From: an uncultured Prevotellaceae bacterium
GTDB lineage: Bacteria > Bacteroidota > Bacteroidia > Bacteroidales > Bacteroidaceae
Direction: 5' to 3'
Assembly (NCBI GenBank): GCA_947304115.1
Contig: CAMZAE010000010.1
Span: 1-60,744, forward strand
Length of the DNA stretch: 60,744 bases
Shown: piece after piece, positions 24,491 to 32,814 of the stretch
Layout of the letters: every line of letters begins with the position of its first letter
Numbering within the stretch: the stretch's first letter is position 1
Translations under genes and position numbers: made by a program
Notes under the pieces: model-generated
Seen by the model: only the letters and a program-made list of their open reading frames with translations
Databases searched by the model: none
What the model was told of the DNA's origin: nothing

Positions 24491-26773
24491 TTAAAATAAA
24501 ATCTTTTTCCCGTTCACGATGTTGATGCCCTTCTGCATCTTGTTGATGCGCTGTCCGGCAACATTGTAGATGACGGCGTCTGATGCTTCATTCATCATTC
24601 TTAATTCTTCATTTATAGAAGTTGCATCGTCCTCCTCGAAGTAGAATGCCTTGATTTGGGAAACAATGTTCAAATAGCAACGGTTAGCACCTACTGTGGG
24701 TTGTTTACCTTCCTCTACCTCATAGAAGCCTACCTTGCCGTTGAGGTTTTGCAGGACATAGCTACCCACAGGAGCAAGGGTGTTTTCATATACACCTGTA
24801 AGGAGGCCGACAGCAGGAGTACCCTTAACATATATGCCGCCGACAGGCAAGTTGTATGCCGAAGGTATTTCTACCACAACAGGCGTATGAGCAGGGATGC
24901 GGCCATTCTCTACGGGTTCCAGCGTCAAGACATTTCCGTTGAGACCGGTAATAGTGCTTGCTGTAACGAAAGACTGATAATCCTCTGGAATAATCAAGGT
25001 GAAGGGAGCGCAGAAGGTGCTGATGAGCGCGTCGCTGACACTTACAGTTGCTGTGGCAAGGTCGCCGACCTCAACTTCAACAGGGTAGCCCACGTTGATG
25101 TCAAGATGCACATAGAAGTAATCGTCTGTAATCGTGCCGGTCATTTCAAGAGGGATGTCACCCATTTCTGGGCCTATCCACACAGGAACATTCTCCAAAT
25201 CTCCTTCTGTGATCTGAATGTCGCCAGTGAAAGAGAAGTTTCCATTATTGTCTATTGCCAGACCAGGAACCATGATATTACCTACATATGCATAGGTGCC
25301 GCCAAGATCCAGACCGAAGTTCTTCAAGCCGAAGTCAATGGTGCTGTCGTCGTTGTATGTCACCTCAATAGGAGCTGCCACAGGAGCGTTTTGCACGCCA
25401 TTAACGGTAATACCGATATACTTGTCATAGACAACAGGCTCCGGTCCTTCGGGATAAACAAGCTCGATGTCGTCGATATATAAGTGGTCTCCACTCTGTC
25501 CTTGACCTGGAATGGCATTAGTAGAAATGTTGACAAGGATGTACATCTGACCATCAGTCGTGTTGCCTGTCGGAACGAAAGGAATTGTCAGTTCTGTCCA
25601 ATCGCAGGCAGGGAAATCATATTCTGCCTTGGCTATAGCCAAACCTCTGTTGGTATCATTGTCATAACTATCGTCGCTGTATGTGATATAGTTGCCATTC
25701 CCGTGAACTACCACTGCTACATGTGCATTAGGATAGTTTGCATTAACTTTCGCAGGCACAAACTTTACCCACAACTTGATAGCAGACGGCACCTGTGAAA
25801 GCGTCTCGCTCTTTGATGCGTCTGATGTCTTGGAGTAGTTGTAATTACCCGAATCTGCTGCTGACATCGCACCAGCGTTAACGCAACCTGTAGTGATATT
25901 ACCCTGTGCTATCACACCAAATACCGAACGAGAATAAATATCTGCACAATATAGGCCATCACTACCAGGACGGCCACCTTCTACCATTGCTACTTGGATA
26001 GCACTTGCTGTGCCGGCCAATAATCCCTCGGCCGTTTCGAAGGAGTTCCAGTTGTTGGGGGCATGGTTGCTTGAAGATACATTACTCCAATTCTCAAAGT
26101 CGCCATTGCCAATCTGTGTAACACCTGCGGCAACGTCATCAATTACAGTAAGTGTGTAAGTAGCCTCTAAATCGCCAGACTTCGCCTTGATATAGCAGGA
26201 ACCGTTCTTCTTTAATGTCACTCTTCCGTCGGCTGCAACGATAGCTACGTTTTCGTTGCTCGACTCGTAGGTAATCTCATCTACATTCTCCGCTGTCAGG
26301 GTTTCATTCTTATATGTTGCTGCACTGAGGTTTGCATAGATACGCGTCTCTGCATATCCAAGAATTGGTGCACTTGCATCCACGAACTTAGCATAGTATG
26401 TCTTGGTTGTAGGGCTGTTTTGACTTGTTGCAGTGGCATTTACCGTTACCTCATAAGCTGTCTCTGTTGAAATGGCAGTACCTTCACATTTCTCATCTTC
26501 ATACCAACCCGCGAAAGCATTGCCATCATTGGCCTGTGCATAAAGGTGGTATTTGTGATCCTGGCTGCTTTGCCCTCCTGATGTGGAAGAAGATTCTGTT
26601 GAATAACTGAAAGAAGTAGCAGCAGAACCATACTTGGCATATACTTTACCCTCGCCAACAGCCTTGACTGTCACCTTGGAATAATAACTGCTACTAACGG
26701 CAAATGCCTTCATACTAAACATGGTGGACATCACCATCATTAAGCTTAATAGCCTAACTAATTTTAATTTCAT
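24491..26773 (-). CDS. Large secreted multidomain protein with calycin-like domain
   Basis: About 760 residues from the ATG at 26773 (MKLKLVRLLS); a GTG two codons earlier is less likely. A signal peptide ends near AFA. Likely order: an InlB B-repeat-like segment (YHLYAQANDGNAFAGWYED, about 70-130), a Big_2-like fold (YESSNENVAIVAADGRV), a PCMD/carbohydrate-binding-like part starting NGDFENWSN (about 225-440), then a calycin-like domain (DDSTIDFGLKNFGLDLGG ... WIGPEMGDIPLEMTG) related to those in the 27979 protein. The end (VIYNVAGQRINKMQKGI) resembles Prevotella C-terminal sorting-like tails, possibly T9SS-related. INEELRMMNE before it is coded by an AT-rich repeat. It is the last gene of a three-gene operon, 2 bp after DUF4105. 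Confidence 0.8.
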   Translation of the reverse strand: MKLKLVRLLSLMMVMSTMFSMKAFAVSSSYYSKVTVKAVGEGKVYAKYGSAATSFSYSTESSSTSGGQSSQDHKYHLYAQANDGNAFAGWYEDEKCEGTAISTETAYEVTVNATATSQNSPTTKTYYAKFVDASAPILGYAETRIYANLSAATYKNETLTAENVDEITYESSNENVAIVAADGRVTLKKNGSCYIKAKSGDLEATYTLTVIDDVAAGVTQIGNGDFENWSNVSSSNHAPNNWNSFETAEGLLAGTASAIQVAMVEGGRPGSDGLYCADIYSRSVFGVIAQGNITTGCVNAGAMSAADSGNYNYSKTSDASKSETLSQVPSAIKLWVKFVPAKVNANYPNAHVAVVVHGNGNYITYSDDSYDNDTNRGLAIAKAEYDFPACDWTELTIPFVPTGNTTDGQMYILVNISTNAIPGQGQSGDHLYIDDIELVYPEGPEPVVYDKYIGITVNGVQNAPVAAPIEVTYNDDSTIDFGLKNFGLDLGGTYAYVGNIMVPGLAIDNNGNFSFTGDIQITEGDLENVPVWIGPEMGDIPLEMTGTITDDYFYVHLDINVGYPVEVEVGDLATATVSVSDALISTFCAPFTLIIPEDYQSFVTASTITGLNGNVLTLEPVENGRIPAHTPVVVEIPSAYNLPVGGIYVKGTPAVGLLTGVYENTLAPVGSYVLQNLNGKVGFYEVEEGKQPTVGANRCYLNIVSQIKAFYFEEDDATSINEELRMMNEASDAVIYNVAGQRINKMQKGINIVNGKKILF
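24588..24617 (-). repeat. In-frame AT-rich repeat in the calycin protein
   Basis: The minus strand reads AATGAAGAATTAAGAATGA and continues with ATGAATGAA, a low-complexity run translated as INEELRMMNE just before the conserved C-terminal tail. It resembles the AATTATG-type intergenic arrays. Confidence 0.6.
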
Positions 26774-26775
26774 AA

Positions 26776-27975
26776 TCACTTTGTTATTTTATTTTGGTTA
26801 CTATTTCGTGTTTTATTCCACTGTCCCATGTAATTAACAGCAAACGCCATGACAAGGACAATGTGAGCATTATCAACTAATGGGTTCCCTATGTGCGTCA
26901 GCATGGCGAGACACCAGACAAGGCATACCACGCCGAAAGGCAGCAGCCACCATTTGCGCCATTTCCACAAAAGGAGCGGCAAAAGATTGTATGGTATGAT
27001 GAGCCAACTGAAACTCGTGTTAGGCAGTGCAGAGAAGACAATCAGATAAGTCATCATCAGGCCTAAGACCGACTGCAAAGCCAACAGCAGGAGTGACAAC
27101 GGACGCTGCATCCAAAAGCAACTGACAATCGCCAGCAACAACAGGACGCAAGCCAGCGACATCGGCGTTAGCCAACCGCCTTCGTCAATGCCGGTGGTTT
27201 GTTGTAATAAGGTGTTTGCCTCGCCAAGTACCGGTTGACTGTTGAGCGTTGCCTTCTGCAAGACTTCTGTCAGGTCGGAAGGGAGAACAACCTTATCCAT
27301 CACATTGCAAGCCATATCTGCTTCTGTTCCTGTAATCGAAAAGATGATGAAGCGATCCCAGGGAAAGTCTTCTGTCCTATCGCCCAACAATGCCCGACGA
27401 GATTTCCGCACAAGCCTCTCGTCCCATTCTCCGAAAGAAAGCGTGTCGGGCAGCACCGCAGCACGAACAGCACGCAGACAGCCAAGAGCACAACTACGGT
27501 TGAGGTAGTCGTAGGGAAGGTTCATGCCTTCCGCCACTTTGCTGTCGAGGTACTGCCAAAGCTGTTTGCGCTTTTCCAAGGGTATGTTGAGGACGTATTC
27601 GGCAATACCTCGGCCTTCTTTGCCATAATCTGCCAGCATACGCTCTGTTGGCACTGATGTCATACCCATTTTCAAGCTGCCCATAAAGAAGGACAGCACC
27701 CTGTTTGCAACAGGTTCCGACTCATAGGTATAGACCACATCAAGGTTGTGGTGCGGACATTGCATACGAATGCTGGCGTGACCGACACAGGAATAGAGCA
27801 CGTCGGAGGGAGTTGCCGTCAGGATGCTTGCCGTCACAAAGTCGTCGGACTCTGTGACAGCAAGTGAATCCTGGTGTGTCTGCTCCAAACTATCCGTCAT
27901 CAACTCCTGCCCACGACATACAAACGAGGCAAGGACAGCAAAGAAACAAGCAGCAGTATATAACCGCAATTTCAT
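26776..27975 (-). CDS. DUF4105 (Lnb N-terminal-like) membrane protein
   Basis: 399 residues. A signal peptide (1-22, ending CRG) precedes a periplasmic domain matching DUF4105: SCVGHASIRMQ (about 61-71, with Cys and His likely at the active site), then NVPLEKRKQLW-like helices and YDYLNRSCALGCLRAV near 155-170. The domain is related to the Lnb N-terminal part and the NlpC/P60-like fold, so a thiol hydrolase is plausible but unproven. The C-terminal 130 residues hold about five hydrophobic helices. It starts 3 bp after the stop of the calycin/dockerin gene and ends 2 bp before the 24491 gene, so the three are almost certainly co-transcribed. Confidence 0.85.
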   Translation of the reverse strand: MKLRLYTAACFFAVLASFVCRGQELMTDSLEQTHQDSLAVTESDDFVTASILTATPSDVLYSCVGHASIRMQCPHHNLDVVYTYESEPVANRVLSFFMGSLKMGMTSVPTERMLADYGKEGRGIAEYVLNIPLEKRKQLWQYLDSKVAEGMNLPYDYLNRSCALGCLRAVRAAVLPDTLSFGEWDERLVRKSRRALLGDRTEDFPWDRFIIFSITGTEADMACNVMDKVVLPSDLTEVLQKATLNSQPVLGEANTLLQQTTGIDEGGWLTPMSLACVLLLLAIVSCFWMQRPLSLLLLALQSVLGLMMTYLIVFSALPNTSFSWLIIPYNLLPLLLWKWRKWWLLPFGVVCLVWCLAMLTHIGNPLVDNAHIVLVMAFAVNYMGQWNKTRNSNQNKITK

Positions 27976-27978
27976 GGT

Positions 27979-29874
27979 TTACTTAACCCCAGCCATGATG
28001 TTGAGGACTGACACTACGTCGGCTATATCAACCACGGGTTCGCCCATTTCGGTGTAGTCGCCATTTACATTGGCATCGCCATCGACTGTCTGGCCGGCCA
28101 TGGCGTTCAGCACGGACACGACATCAGCAATATCCACGGTGCCGTCGCAGTTCACGTCACCCCGTGCAAAGCCAATCTGTACCTGGAATTGCCAATCGCC
28201 CATGAGCTGCATACTTGCGTCAATATCGGCATAGACCTTCTCGTCGTCGTACCAGCCGCTGATTACAATGCCAACAGGAATCTCCGTGAGGCCAGACATA
28301 CTGACCATTGCCTGATATTCCTGGGGCAACTTGTCAACAGAGACATAAATTGTGCGCTCGCCGCTGAAGGCTGTCCTGCCATTCGCACCAGCCTCGGTCT
28401 TAAGGGCGTGAAGCGTGAGGTCGCCGACAGGGATTACCATCTCGCCTGCTGTAAGGACAAGGTCTTTCACCGTGAAGTCGATGGTGGCATCGCTGTTTTC
28501 AAGCACTTCAATATCCGCTGACCGTCTGCCCGACTTGACACCCTTGAAGGTAACATAGTAGGGCTGTGCGGGGTATGTCTTCACGGAAGGCAGCACAAAG
28601 TCGTCAGTGCCAAGCTGAACGGCTACTGAAATACCGAAGTCAATATCAATGGTGACATAGAGCTTCTTGTCATTCATCTTGCCATTGAGATCGACAGGTA
28701 TCTCGCCCAAACCAGGACCTATCCACTCTTTACCGTCTTCCAAATCAAGGCTTCCCTTGCGAATAGTCAAAGGCTGGTTGTAGGAGAAATACTTCAAACC
28801 ATCTGTGCCCTCAATGACATTGATATTCTCAACATAGATATTGCCCACATACATGGCTTCATCTCCTGCGCCCAGGATAAAGTTCTTGAGCAGGAAATTA
28901 ATGGTGTTGTCGCCATTATCAACGACTATGACATTAGCTTCCTGAGGCTCTAAACTTGTACCTTCGAGCGTGATGACAAGCGGCTCTGTATAAACATTAG
29001 CATAACCGAGCAGCACACGAACCACCTGGAAGCCCAAGTCAATATCGATGGTGACGTAGAGCTTCTCATCATTCATCTTACCTTGAAGGTTGATTGGTAT
29101 CTCCCCCATCACAGGACCTACCCAAGTATATCCTTCCAGATCGCCAGGCTGAATGGTAAGAGGAGCATCGTAAGAGAAATACTTATAGCCGTCTGCGCCC
29201 TCTGTCGTGACAAGGTTCTCAACGACGATGCTACCTACGGGCATAGCCTCTTCGCCAGCACCAAGGAAGAAGTTCTTCAGTTCGAAATTGATGGTGCCGT
29301 TGCCATTGTCAACCACGGTGACATCTGTATCCTGAGGATCCATGATTTCATCGTTTACTATGACCATGAGCTGATTGTGATACACCTTGCTATTGAAGTT
29401 CTCTGTACCGACTTCGACAGTGATTTGCGTTCTTATGCTTGCCATGTTGATGTTTATAAGGGCATAGAGCTTTTCGTCGTTCATCTTGCCGCTGATTTTA
29501 ACGGGGATATTATCAAAAGACACCCCATAGGTTGTCAACGCTTGAAGGTTGGCAGGCAAATTCTCAACAGGGATTGAGAATGTGCTTGTGCCTTCGAAAT
29601 GCATCAGGCCATCCTCTTCGATGGAGGCAGAAAGATTATTCAGGGTAAGGTCGCCGACAGAAACTGGCGTACCGTAAGCCTCGAATGAAAAATTCTTCAG
29701 CGTGAAGTTGACAGTGCCGTCTGTGTTTGCCACAACTGTCTCCTCGCCGTCTTGGGGAGTCTGGGCAGTTCCGTTGAGGCTGACAACATACTGTTCGGTG
29801 TAGTTCGCTTCTGTCTGTGCCATGCCGAAAAGGGCTGTCATGGCACAAAGGATTGTGAGTAATGTTTTTTTCAT
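27979..29874 (-). CDS. Secreted protein with four calycin-like domains and a C-terminal dockerin-like module
   Basis: 631 residues. A signal peptide (1-19, ALFGMAQ) is followed by four copies of a calycin-like beta-barrel domain of about 135 residues, each with a TVNFTLKNF or TINFELKNF strand, a VGDL/VGNI strand, an IPVDL or IPINL strand and a KMNDEKLY turn. Copies two and three are close to each other. Residues 572-631 form a dockerin type I-like module: GDVNCDGTVDIADVVSVLNA and a second GDANVNGDY...VDIADVVSVLN loop, both with Ca-binding Asp/Asn spacing. It is first in the operon, with a TACCTTTG box 47 bp upstream. Ligand binding by the barrels and docking to a cohesin are inferred from folds only; no cohesin is present in this window. 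Confidence 0.87.
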   Translation of the reverse strand: MKKTLLTILCAMTALFGMAQTEANYTEQYVVSLNGTAQTPQDGEETVVANTDGTVNFTLKNFSFEAYGTPVSVGDLTLNNLSASIEEDGLMHFEGTSTFSIPVENLPANLQALTTYGVSFDNIPVKISGKMNDEKLYALININMASIRTQITVEVGTENFNSKVYHNQLMVIVNDEIMDPQDTDVTVVDNGNGTINFELKNFFLGAGEEAMPVGSIVVENLVTTEGADGYKYFSYDAPLTIQPGDLEGYTWVGPVMGEIPINLQGKMNDEKLYVTIDIDLGFQVVRVLLGYANVYTEPLVITLEGTSLEPQEANVIVVDNGDNTINFLLKNFILGAGDEAMYVGNIYVENINVIEGTDGLKYFSYNQPLTIRKGSLDLEDGKEWIGPGLGEIPVDLNGKMNDKKLYVTIDIDFGISVAVQLGTDDFVLPSVKTYPAQPYYVTFKGVKSGRRSADIEVLENSDATIDFTVKDLVLTAGEMVIPVGDLTLHALKTEAGANGRTAFSGERTIYVSVDKLPQEYQAMVSMSGLTEIPVGIVISGWYDDEKVYADIDASMQLMGDWQFQVQIGFARGDVNCDGTVDIADVVSVLNAMAGQTVDGDANVNGDYTEMGEPVVDIADVVSVLNIMAGVK

Positions 29875-29920
29875 AATACTTGTTTTTATTTGTTTATGTG
29901 ATTTTTCTTATAATCGGGCA

Positions 29921-29928
29921 CAAAGGTA
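29921..29928 (-). promoter_or_regulatory. -7 box of the calycin operon
   Basis: The minus strand reads TACCTTTG, 47 bp upstream of the ATG at 29874. The -33 box is not clear. The rest of the 29875-30241 interval holds a tandem repeat array and the SusD terminator. Confidence 0.65.
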
Positions 29929-30058
29929 CGACTTTTTACTAGAGTAAAAAAGAAAAATAAGGTATAATCTGTCCATTTTACCGACATTTTCCTCTATACA
30001 ACAATGTTTCAGGTGGGACAAATGAGGCTACAAAATCCCTCGTCTGGGGGAGTGCCCA

Positions 30059-30142
30059 AACGCCCTGTAGGGCGTTGGGCATCTCTCCACGCGGCGTTTG
30101 TCATCCCTCCACGCGGCGTTGGCCAACTCTCCACGCGGCGTT
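30059..30142. repeat. 22-bp tandem array (CTCCACGCGGCGTT type)
   Basis: CTCCACGCGGCGTT starts at 30085, 30107 and 30129, exactly 22 bp apart. A diverged fourth unit starts at 30063 and forms the palindrome AACGCCC-TGTA-GGGCGTT (30059-30076). The cores share GCGTTGGCCA with the array at 13737-13782. Confidence 0.92.
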
Positions 30143-30164
30143 TGGAAGGCACCTTATAAGGGTG

Positions 30165-30204
30165 AAAAAAAAGGACCGCCGGAGGTGATAGTTTCCGACG
30201 GTCC
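30165..30204 (-). terminator. Terminator of the fasciclin/SusCD operon
   Basis: On the minus strand, GGACCGTCGGA pairs with TCCGGCGGTCC (11 bp, one mismatch) and is followed by eight T residues (A-run at 30165-30172 on the plus strand). It lies 37 bp after the SusD stop at 30242. Confidence 0.9.
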
Positions 30205-30241
30205 CAGAAAAAGATTCTACTTCTTTTATTCTGACTTTATA

Positions 30242-32788
30242 CTATTCGGGAATAGGCAGGAACCAGTTGTCCCTTATCTGAAGTCTGCTTTGAAGTGCCG
30301 GGTCAACAGTACCATGGCGCTTCGCCACACGCTCTGCCAGATAGTTGTTATCGTTACGACGCATTGCCACGCGGCAGAGGTCGCTGAAGCGCGTACCCTC
30401 GAATGCAAGTTCCAAACCCATCTCGTCGATGATGAGGTCCTCAACGGCCTTTTGCACATTAGCAAGATTGGCATCATCATAAATGTATGTCTCCAGCGCT
30501 GCCAAGAATGCATCTTGGTCTCCGTCGCTATCATACTGAGTATAAATTGCCTTGATGTTACTGTCGTATTCCCTGAGCTTGTTGCCGACCTGTTCTACGT
30601 AGTTGTAGGAAGAACGGCAATTCTGTGGATCATTGTAGAGGATGAAGCCGCAACCGCGCTGATGTACGCCCATGGTATAATAGGCGCTGCCGCTGCTTGA
30701 GCCGCCATAGCTTTTGGTGATACGGCTGCCGTCCAACAATTTGCCTTCGTCCTTGACATAGATTGTCTGGTTTTTGTTAGGTCCGTGCAGATAAGTTTGA
30801 GAGGACCTGAAATTCAGGAAGTATGAGGTGCTTGCTTGCTGCAACTCGCGCAGGGGGATGTAATAACATGCAGCATTGCATGATTTAAGGGGTATGTTCC
30901 CGAAAGCGTTCTCATTGGCCGGAGCAAAGCGAATCTTCGGATCGCTCTCAAACGGATCCGGCAGGGCTTCGGGGCTTTCCATTGGCTCATCCGGATGTTC
31001 TGCATTGTAATCGTCGAACTGCTGCTGATAATAGTCTGTCATCCAGGTCTTCAGTTCGTCGATGGAATGCAGTTGTGTCCCGTCAATCCAGTCTTCTGGG
31101 ACGTAAATCTCCTCGTTATTTTCATCCTTGCCGATGCAATAGCAGTAGATTCGCTCGTCTTCCTTGACAGGATAGTCGTATTGCGGATCGGCAGTAAGGC
31201 TCTTTGGCTCTTTCTGATATTGTGCGAACACATCCTGGGGATTGATGGGATACCACTTGTTGCCATCCTGGTCGGTTGAACACAAGCCTGTTTTAAGGAT
31301 TGCAAACGCATAGGCAGGGAAACCGGCGCGGTTCAGGGCCTCTGCATAGCGCAGCCAAACGGTGCTCCTGCGATAGACGACGGGATAGGTGGTGGAGAAC
31401 GCTCCTCCGGGATTCTGCTTTGTCACCATTTTGCCATACAGAATGTCGTCTCCCACAGCGAAGGTCCATTGTTTGCCGCGCGAAGCATAAATCCAAGCAC
31501 GACGCGCATCGCCTACACCTGGCAACTCCCTGATTTGACACTTGCTCCAGTCTGGATTACTAACGTTGAAATTACCTTCGTAAATCTCGTACTTCTGACT
31601 ATTACAGAGTGCTTCGTATCCGGCACTGGGGATAAGCTCACGCTCATAGTTCCGACTTAGGCCGACATAAGAGCTGGACCCCTCTTCGCTCGCGCTGGTA
31701 GTCAGTTGGGCCTCGAAACCGAACAGACGGTTGATGTCGGTCAGCACCCTTCCCTCAAGCTTGCCCTTGTTGCTCGGAATACAGGTTATCGCTTCTGTTG
31801 ACTTGCTGACAGCTCCTTTCTCCGTATAAGGTATATTGCGAGAATCGTATTCGTAGATCAAGGGATCGGAGCTACTATCGTCACGGAGGCCCGTGCTATA
31901 GAACTTGTCCACAGGAAGAGGCCCGCAAGTCTCGGTGTTGATATAGTTATAATAATGACGTGCAGCCCTCTCATAGTTGCCGGCCAAAAGATAGAGGTCG
32001 CCCAACACGATGGACACGGGGAACAGGCACTTGCTGCTGTGGCAAACGAAATGCGAATTGCTGCTGTTCACATCACCATAATTGTAGTACTCCAACATGC
32101 CCTGATAAGTGTACTGGCGCTGGTCCTCGGTCTGGTCGGACAATAAGATGTTCACCTCCACGGGTTCCATCTTCTCCAAATCCGGACCAAGCTCATCAAC
32201 CAATATCTGCGCACTGACCTTCTTGTGGTTCTTGTCGGCAATGAAATTGTTTATGTCGTCGGTGGTGAGCATCGGCTCCTTGTAGAAGGGGACACGGTTT
32301 TCGCCATAGGCATAGAGCAACTGCATATACACCCATGCACGGATGGCCTGCACCTGGGAATACTCCTTGAGCATGTATTTCTTGTTCGTGCCGGTGGTGA
32401 GGGTTGTGTCGCACATGGCGATATAGGCATTGCAACTATTGATGACATGATAATAGTCGCTTATCCTCAGATAAGCACAGGCTCCGTCTTTCCAAACTTC
32501 TGCCTTTCCCACGTCACCAAAGTTGACGATGGCATCAATGGTGTCGCTTACGAAACTGCTCGCATCGACCAAGTCACCGCGACACTCATTCAGAATGACG
32601 TACCTCTCTGCGATATTCTGCAAGGACTTGAGGATGCCCCAATAGGAATAAAGCGTGTCCTTTGCCACTTCGTAAGAATGACGTTCACTGCTGGGGGAAA
32701 GCATGTCCTGACAAGAAGTGGAGAACATACCCATCATCATGCCCATCAACAACATTCCTATGATTGATTTCCTTTTCATCTTATTCAT
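30242..32788 (-). CDS. SusD/RagB-like nutrient-binding lipoprotein
   Basis: 848 residues, long for the family (commonly 500-650). The signal sequence ends in STSC with Cys26 as the lipid site, so it should sit on the cell surface over its SusC partner. The N-terminal TPR-like part includes EYSQVQAIRAWVYMQLLYAYGENRVPFY, the usual SusD segment; the C-terminus has the AFEGTRFSDLCRVAMRR block (LAFEGxRxxDLxR motif). Extra length lies in the middle (about 330-680). It follows its SusC by 26 bp, in which an AATTATG heptamer pair sits, and ends the six-gene operon at the terminator at 30165-30204. Ligand unknown; glycan or glycopeptide is typical. Confidence 0.92.
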   Translation of the reverse strand: MNKMKRKSIIGMLLMGMMMGMFSTSCQDMLSPSSERHSYEVAKDTLYSYWGILKSLQNIAERYVILNECRGDLVDASSFVSDTIDAIVNFGDVGKAEVWKDGACAYLRISDYYHVINSCNAYIAMCDTTLTTGTNKKYMLKEYSQVQAIRAWVYMQLLYAYGENRVPFYKEPMLTTDDINNFIADKNHKKVSAQILVDELGPDLEKMEPVEVNILLSDQTEDQRQYTYQGMLEYYNYGDVNSSNSHFVCHSSKCLFPVSIVLGDLYLLAGNYERAARHYYNYINTETCGPLPVDKFYSTGLRDDSSSDPLIYEYDSRNIPYTEKGAVSKSTEAITCIPSNKGKLEGRVLTDINRLFGFEAQLTTSASEEGSSSYVGLSRNYERELIPSAGYEALCNSQKYEIYEGNFNVSNPDWSKCQIRELPGVGDARRAWIYASRGKQWTFAVGDDILYGKMVTKQNPGGAFSTTYPVVYRRSTVWLRYAEALNRAGFPAYAFAILKTGLCSTDQDGNKWYPINPQDVFAQYQKEPKSLTADPQYDYPVKEDERIYCYCIGKDENNEEIYVPEDWIDGTQLHSIDELKTWMTDYYQQQFDDYNAEHPDEPMESPEALPDPFESDPKIRFAPANENAFGNIPLKSCNAACYYIPLRELQQASTSYFLNFRSSQTYLHGPNKNQTIYVKDEGKLLDGSRITKSYGGSSSGSAYYTMGVHQRGCGFILYNDPQNCRSSYNYVEQVGNKLREYDSNIKAIYTQYDSDGDQDAFLAALETYIYDDANLANVQKAVEDLIIDEMGLELAFEGTRFSDLCRVAMRRNDNNYLAERVAKRHGTVDPALQSRLQIRDNWFLPIPE

Positions 32789-32793
32789 TTCTT

Positions 32794-32807
32794 TATTATG
32801 AATTATG
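32794..32807. repeat. Short AATTATG heptamer pair
   Basis: TATTATG and AATTATG fill the SusC-SusD gap; the same unit as the array at 23112-23203, here as a two-copy single arm. Confidence 0.75.
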
Positions 32808-32814
32808 AACTATA

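Noticed and set aside
30059..30142. CRISPR array at the 22-bp repeats
   Set aside because: The spacing is too short for spacers, and the intervening bases are themselves related.
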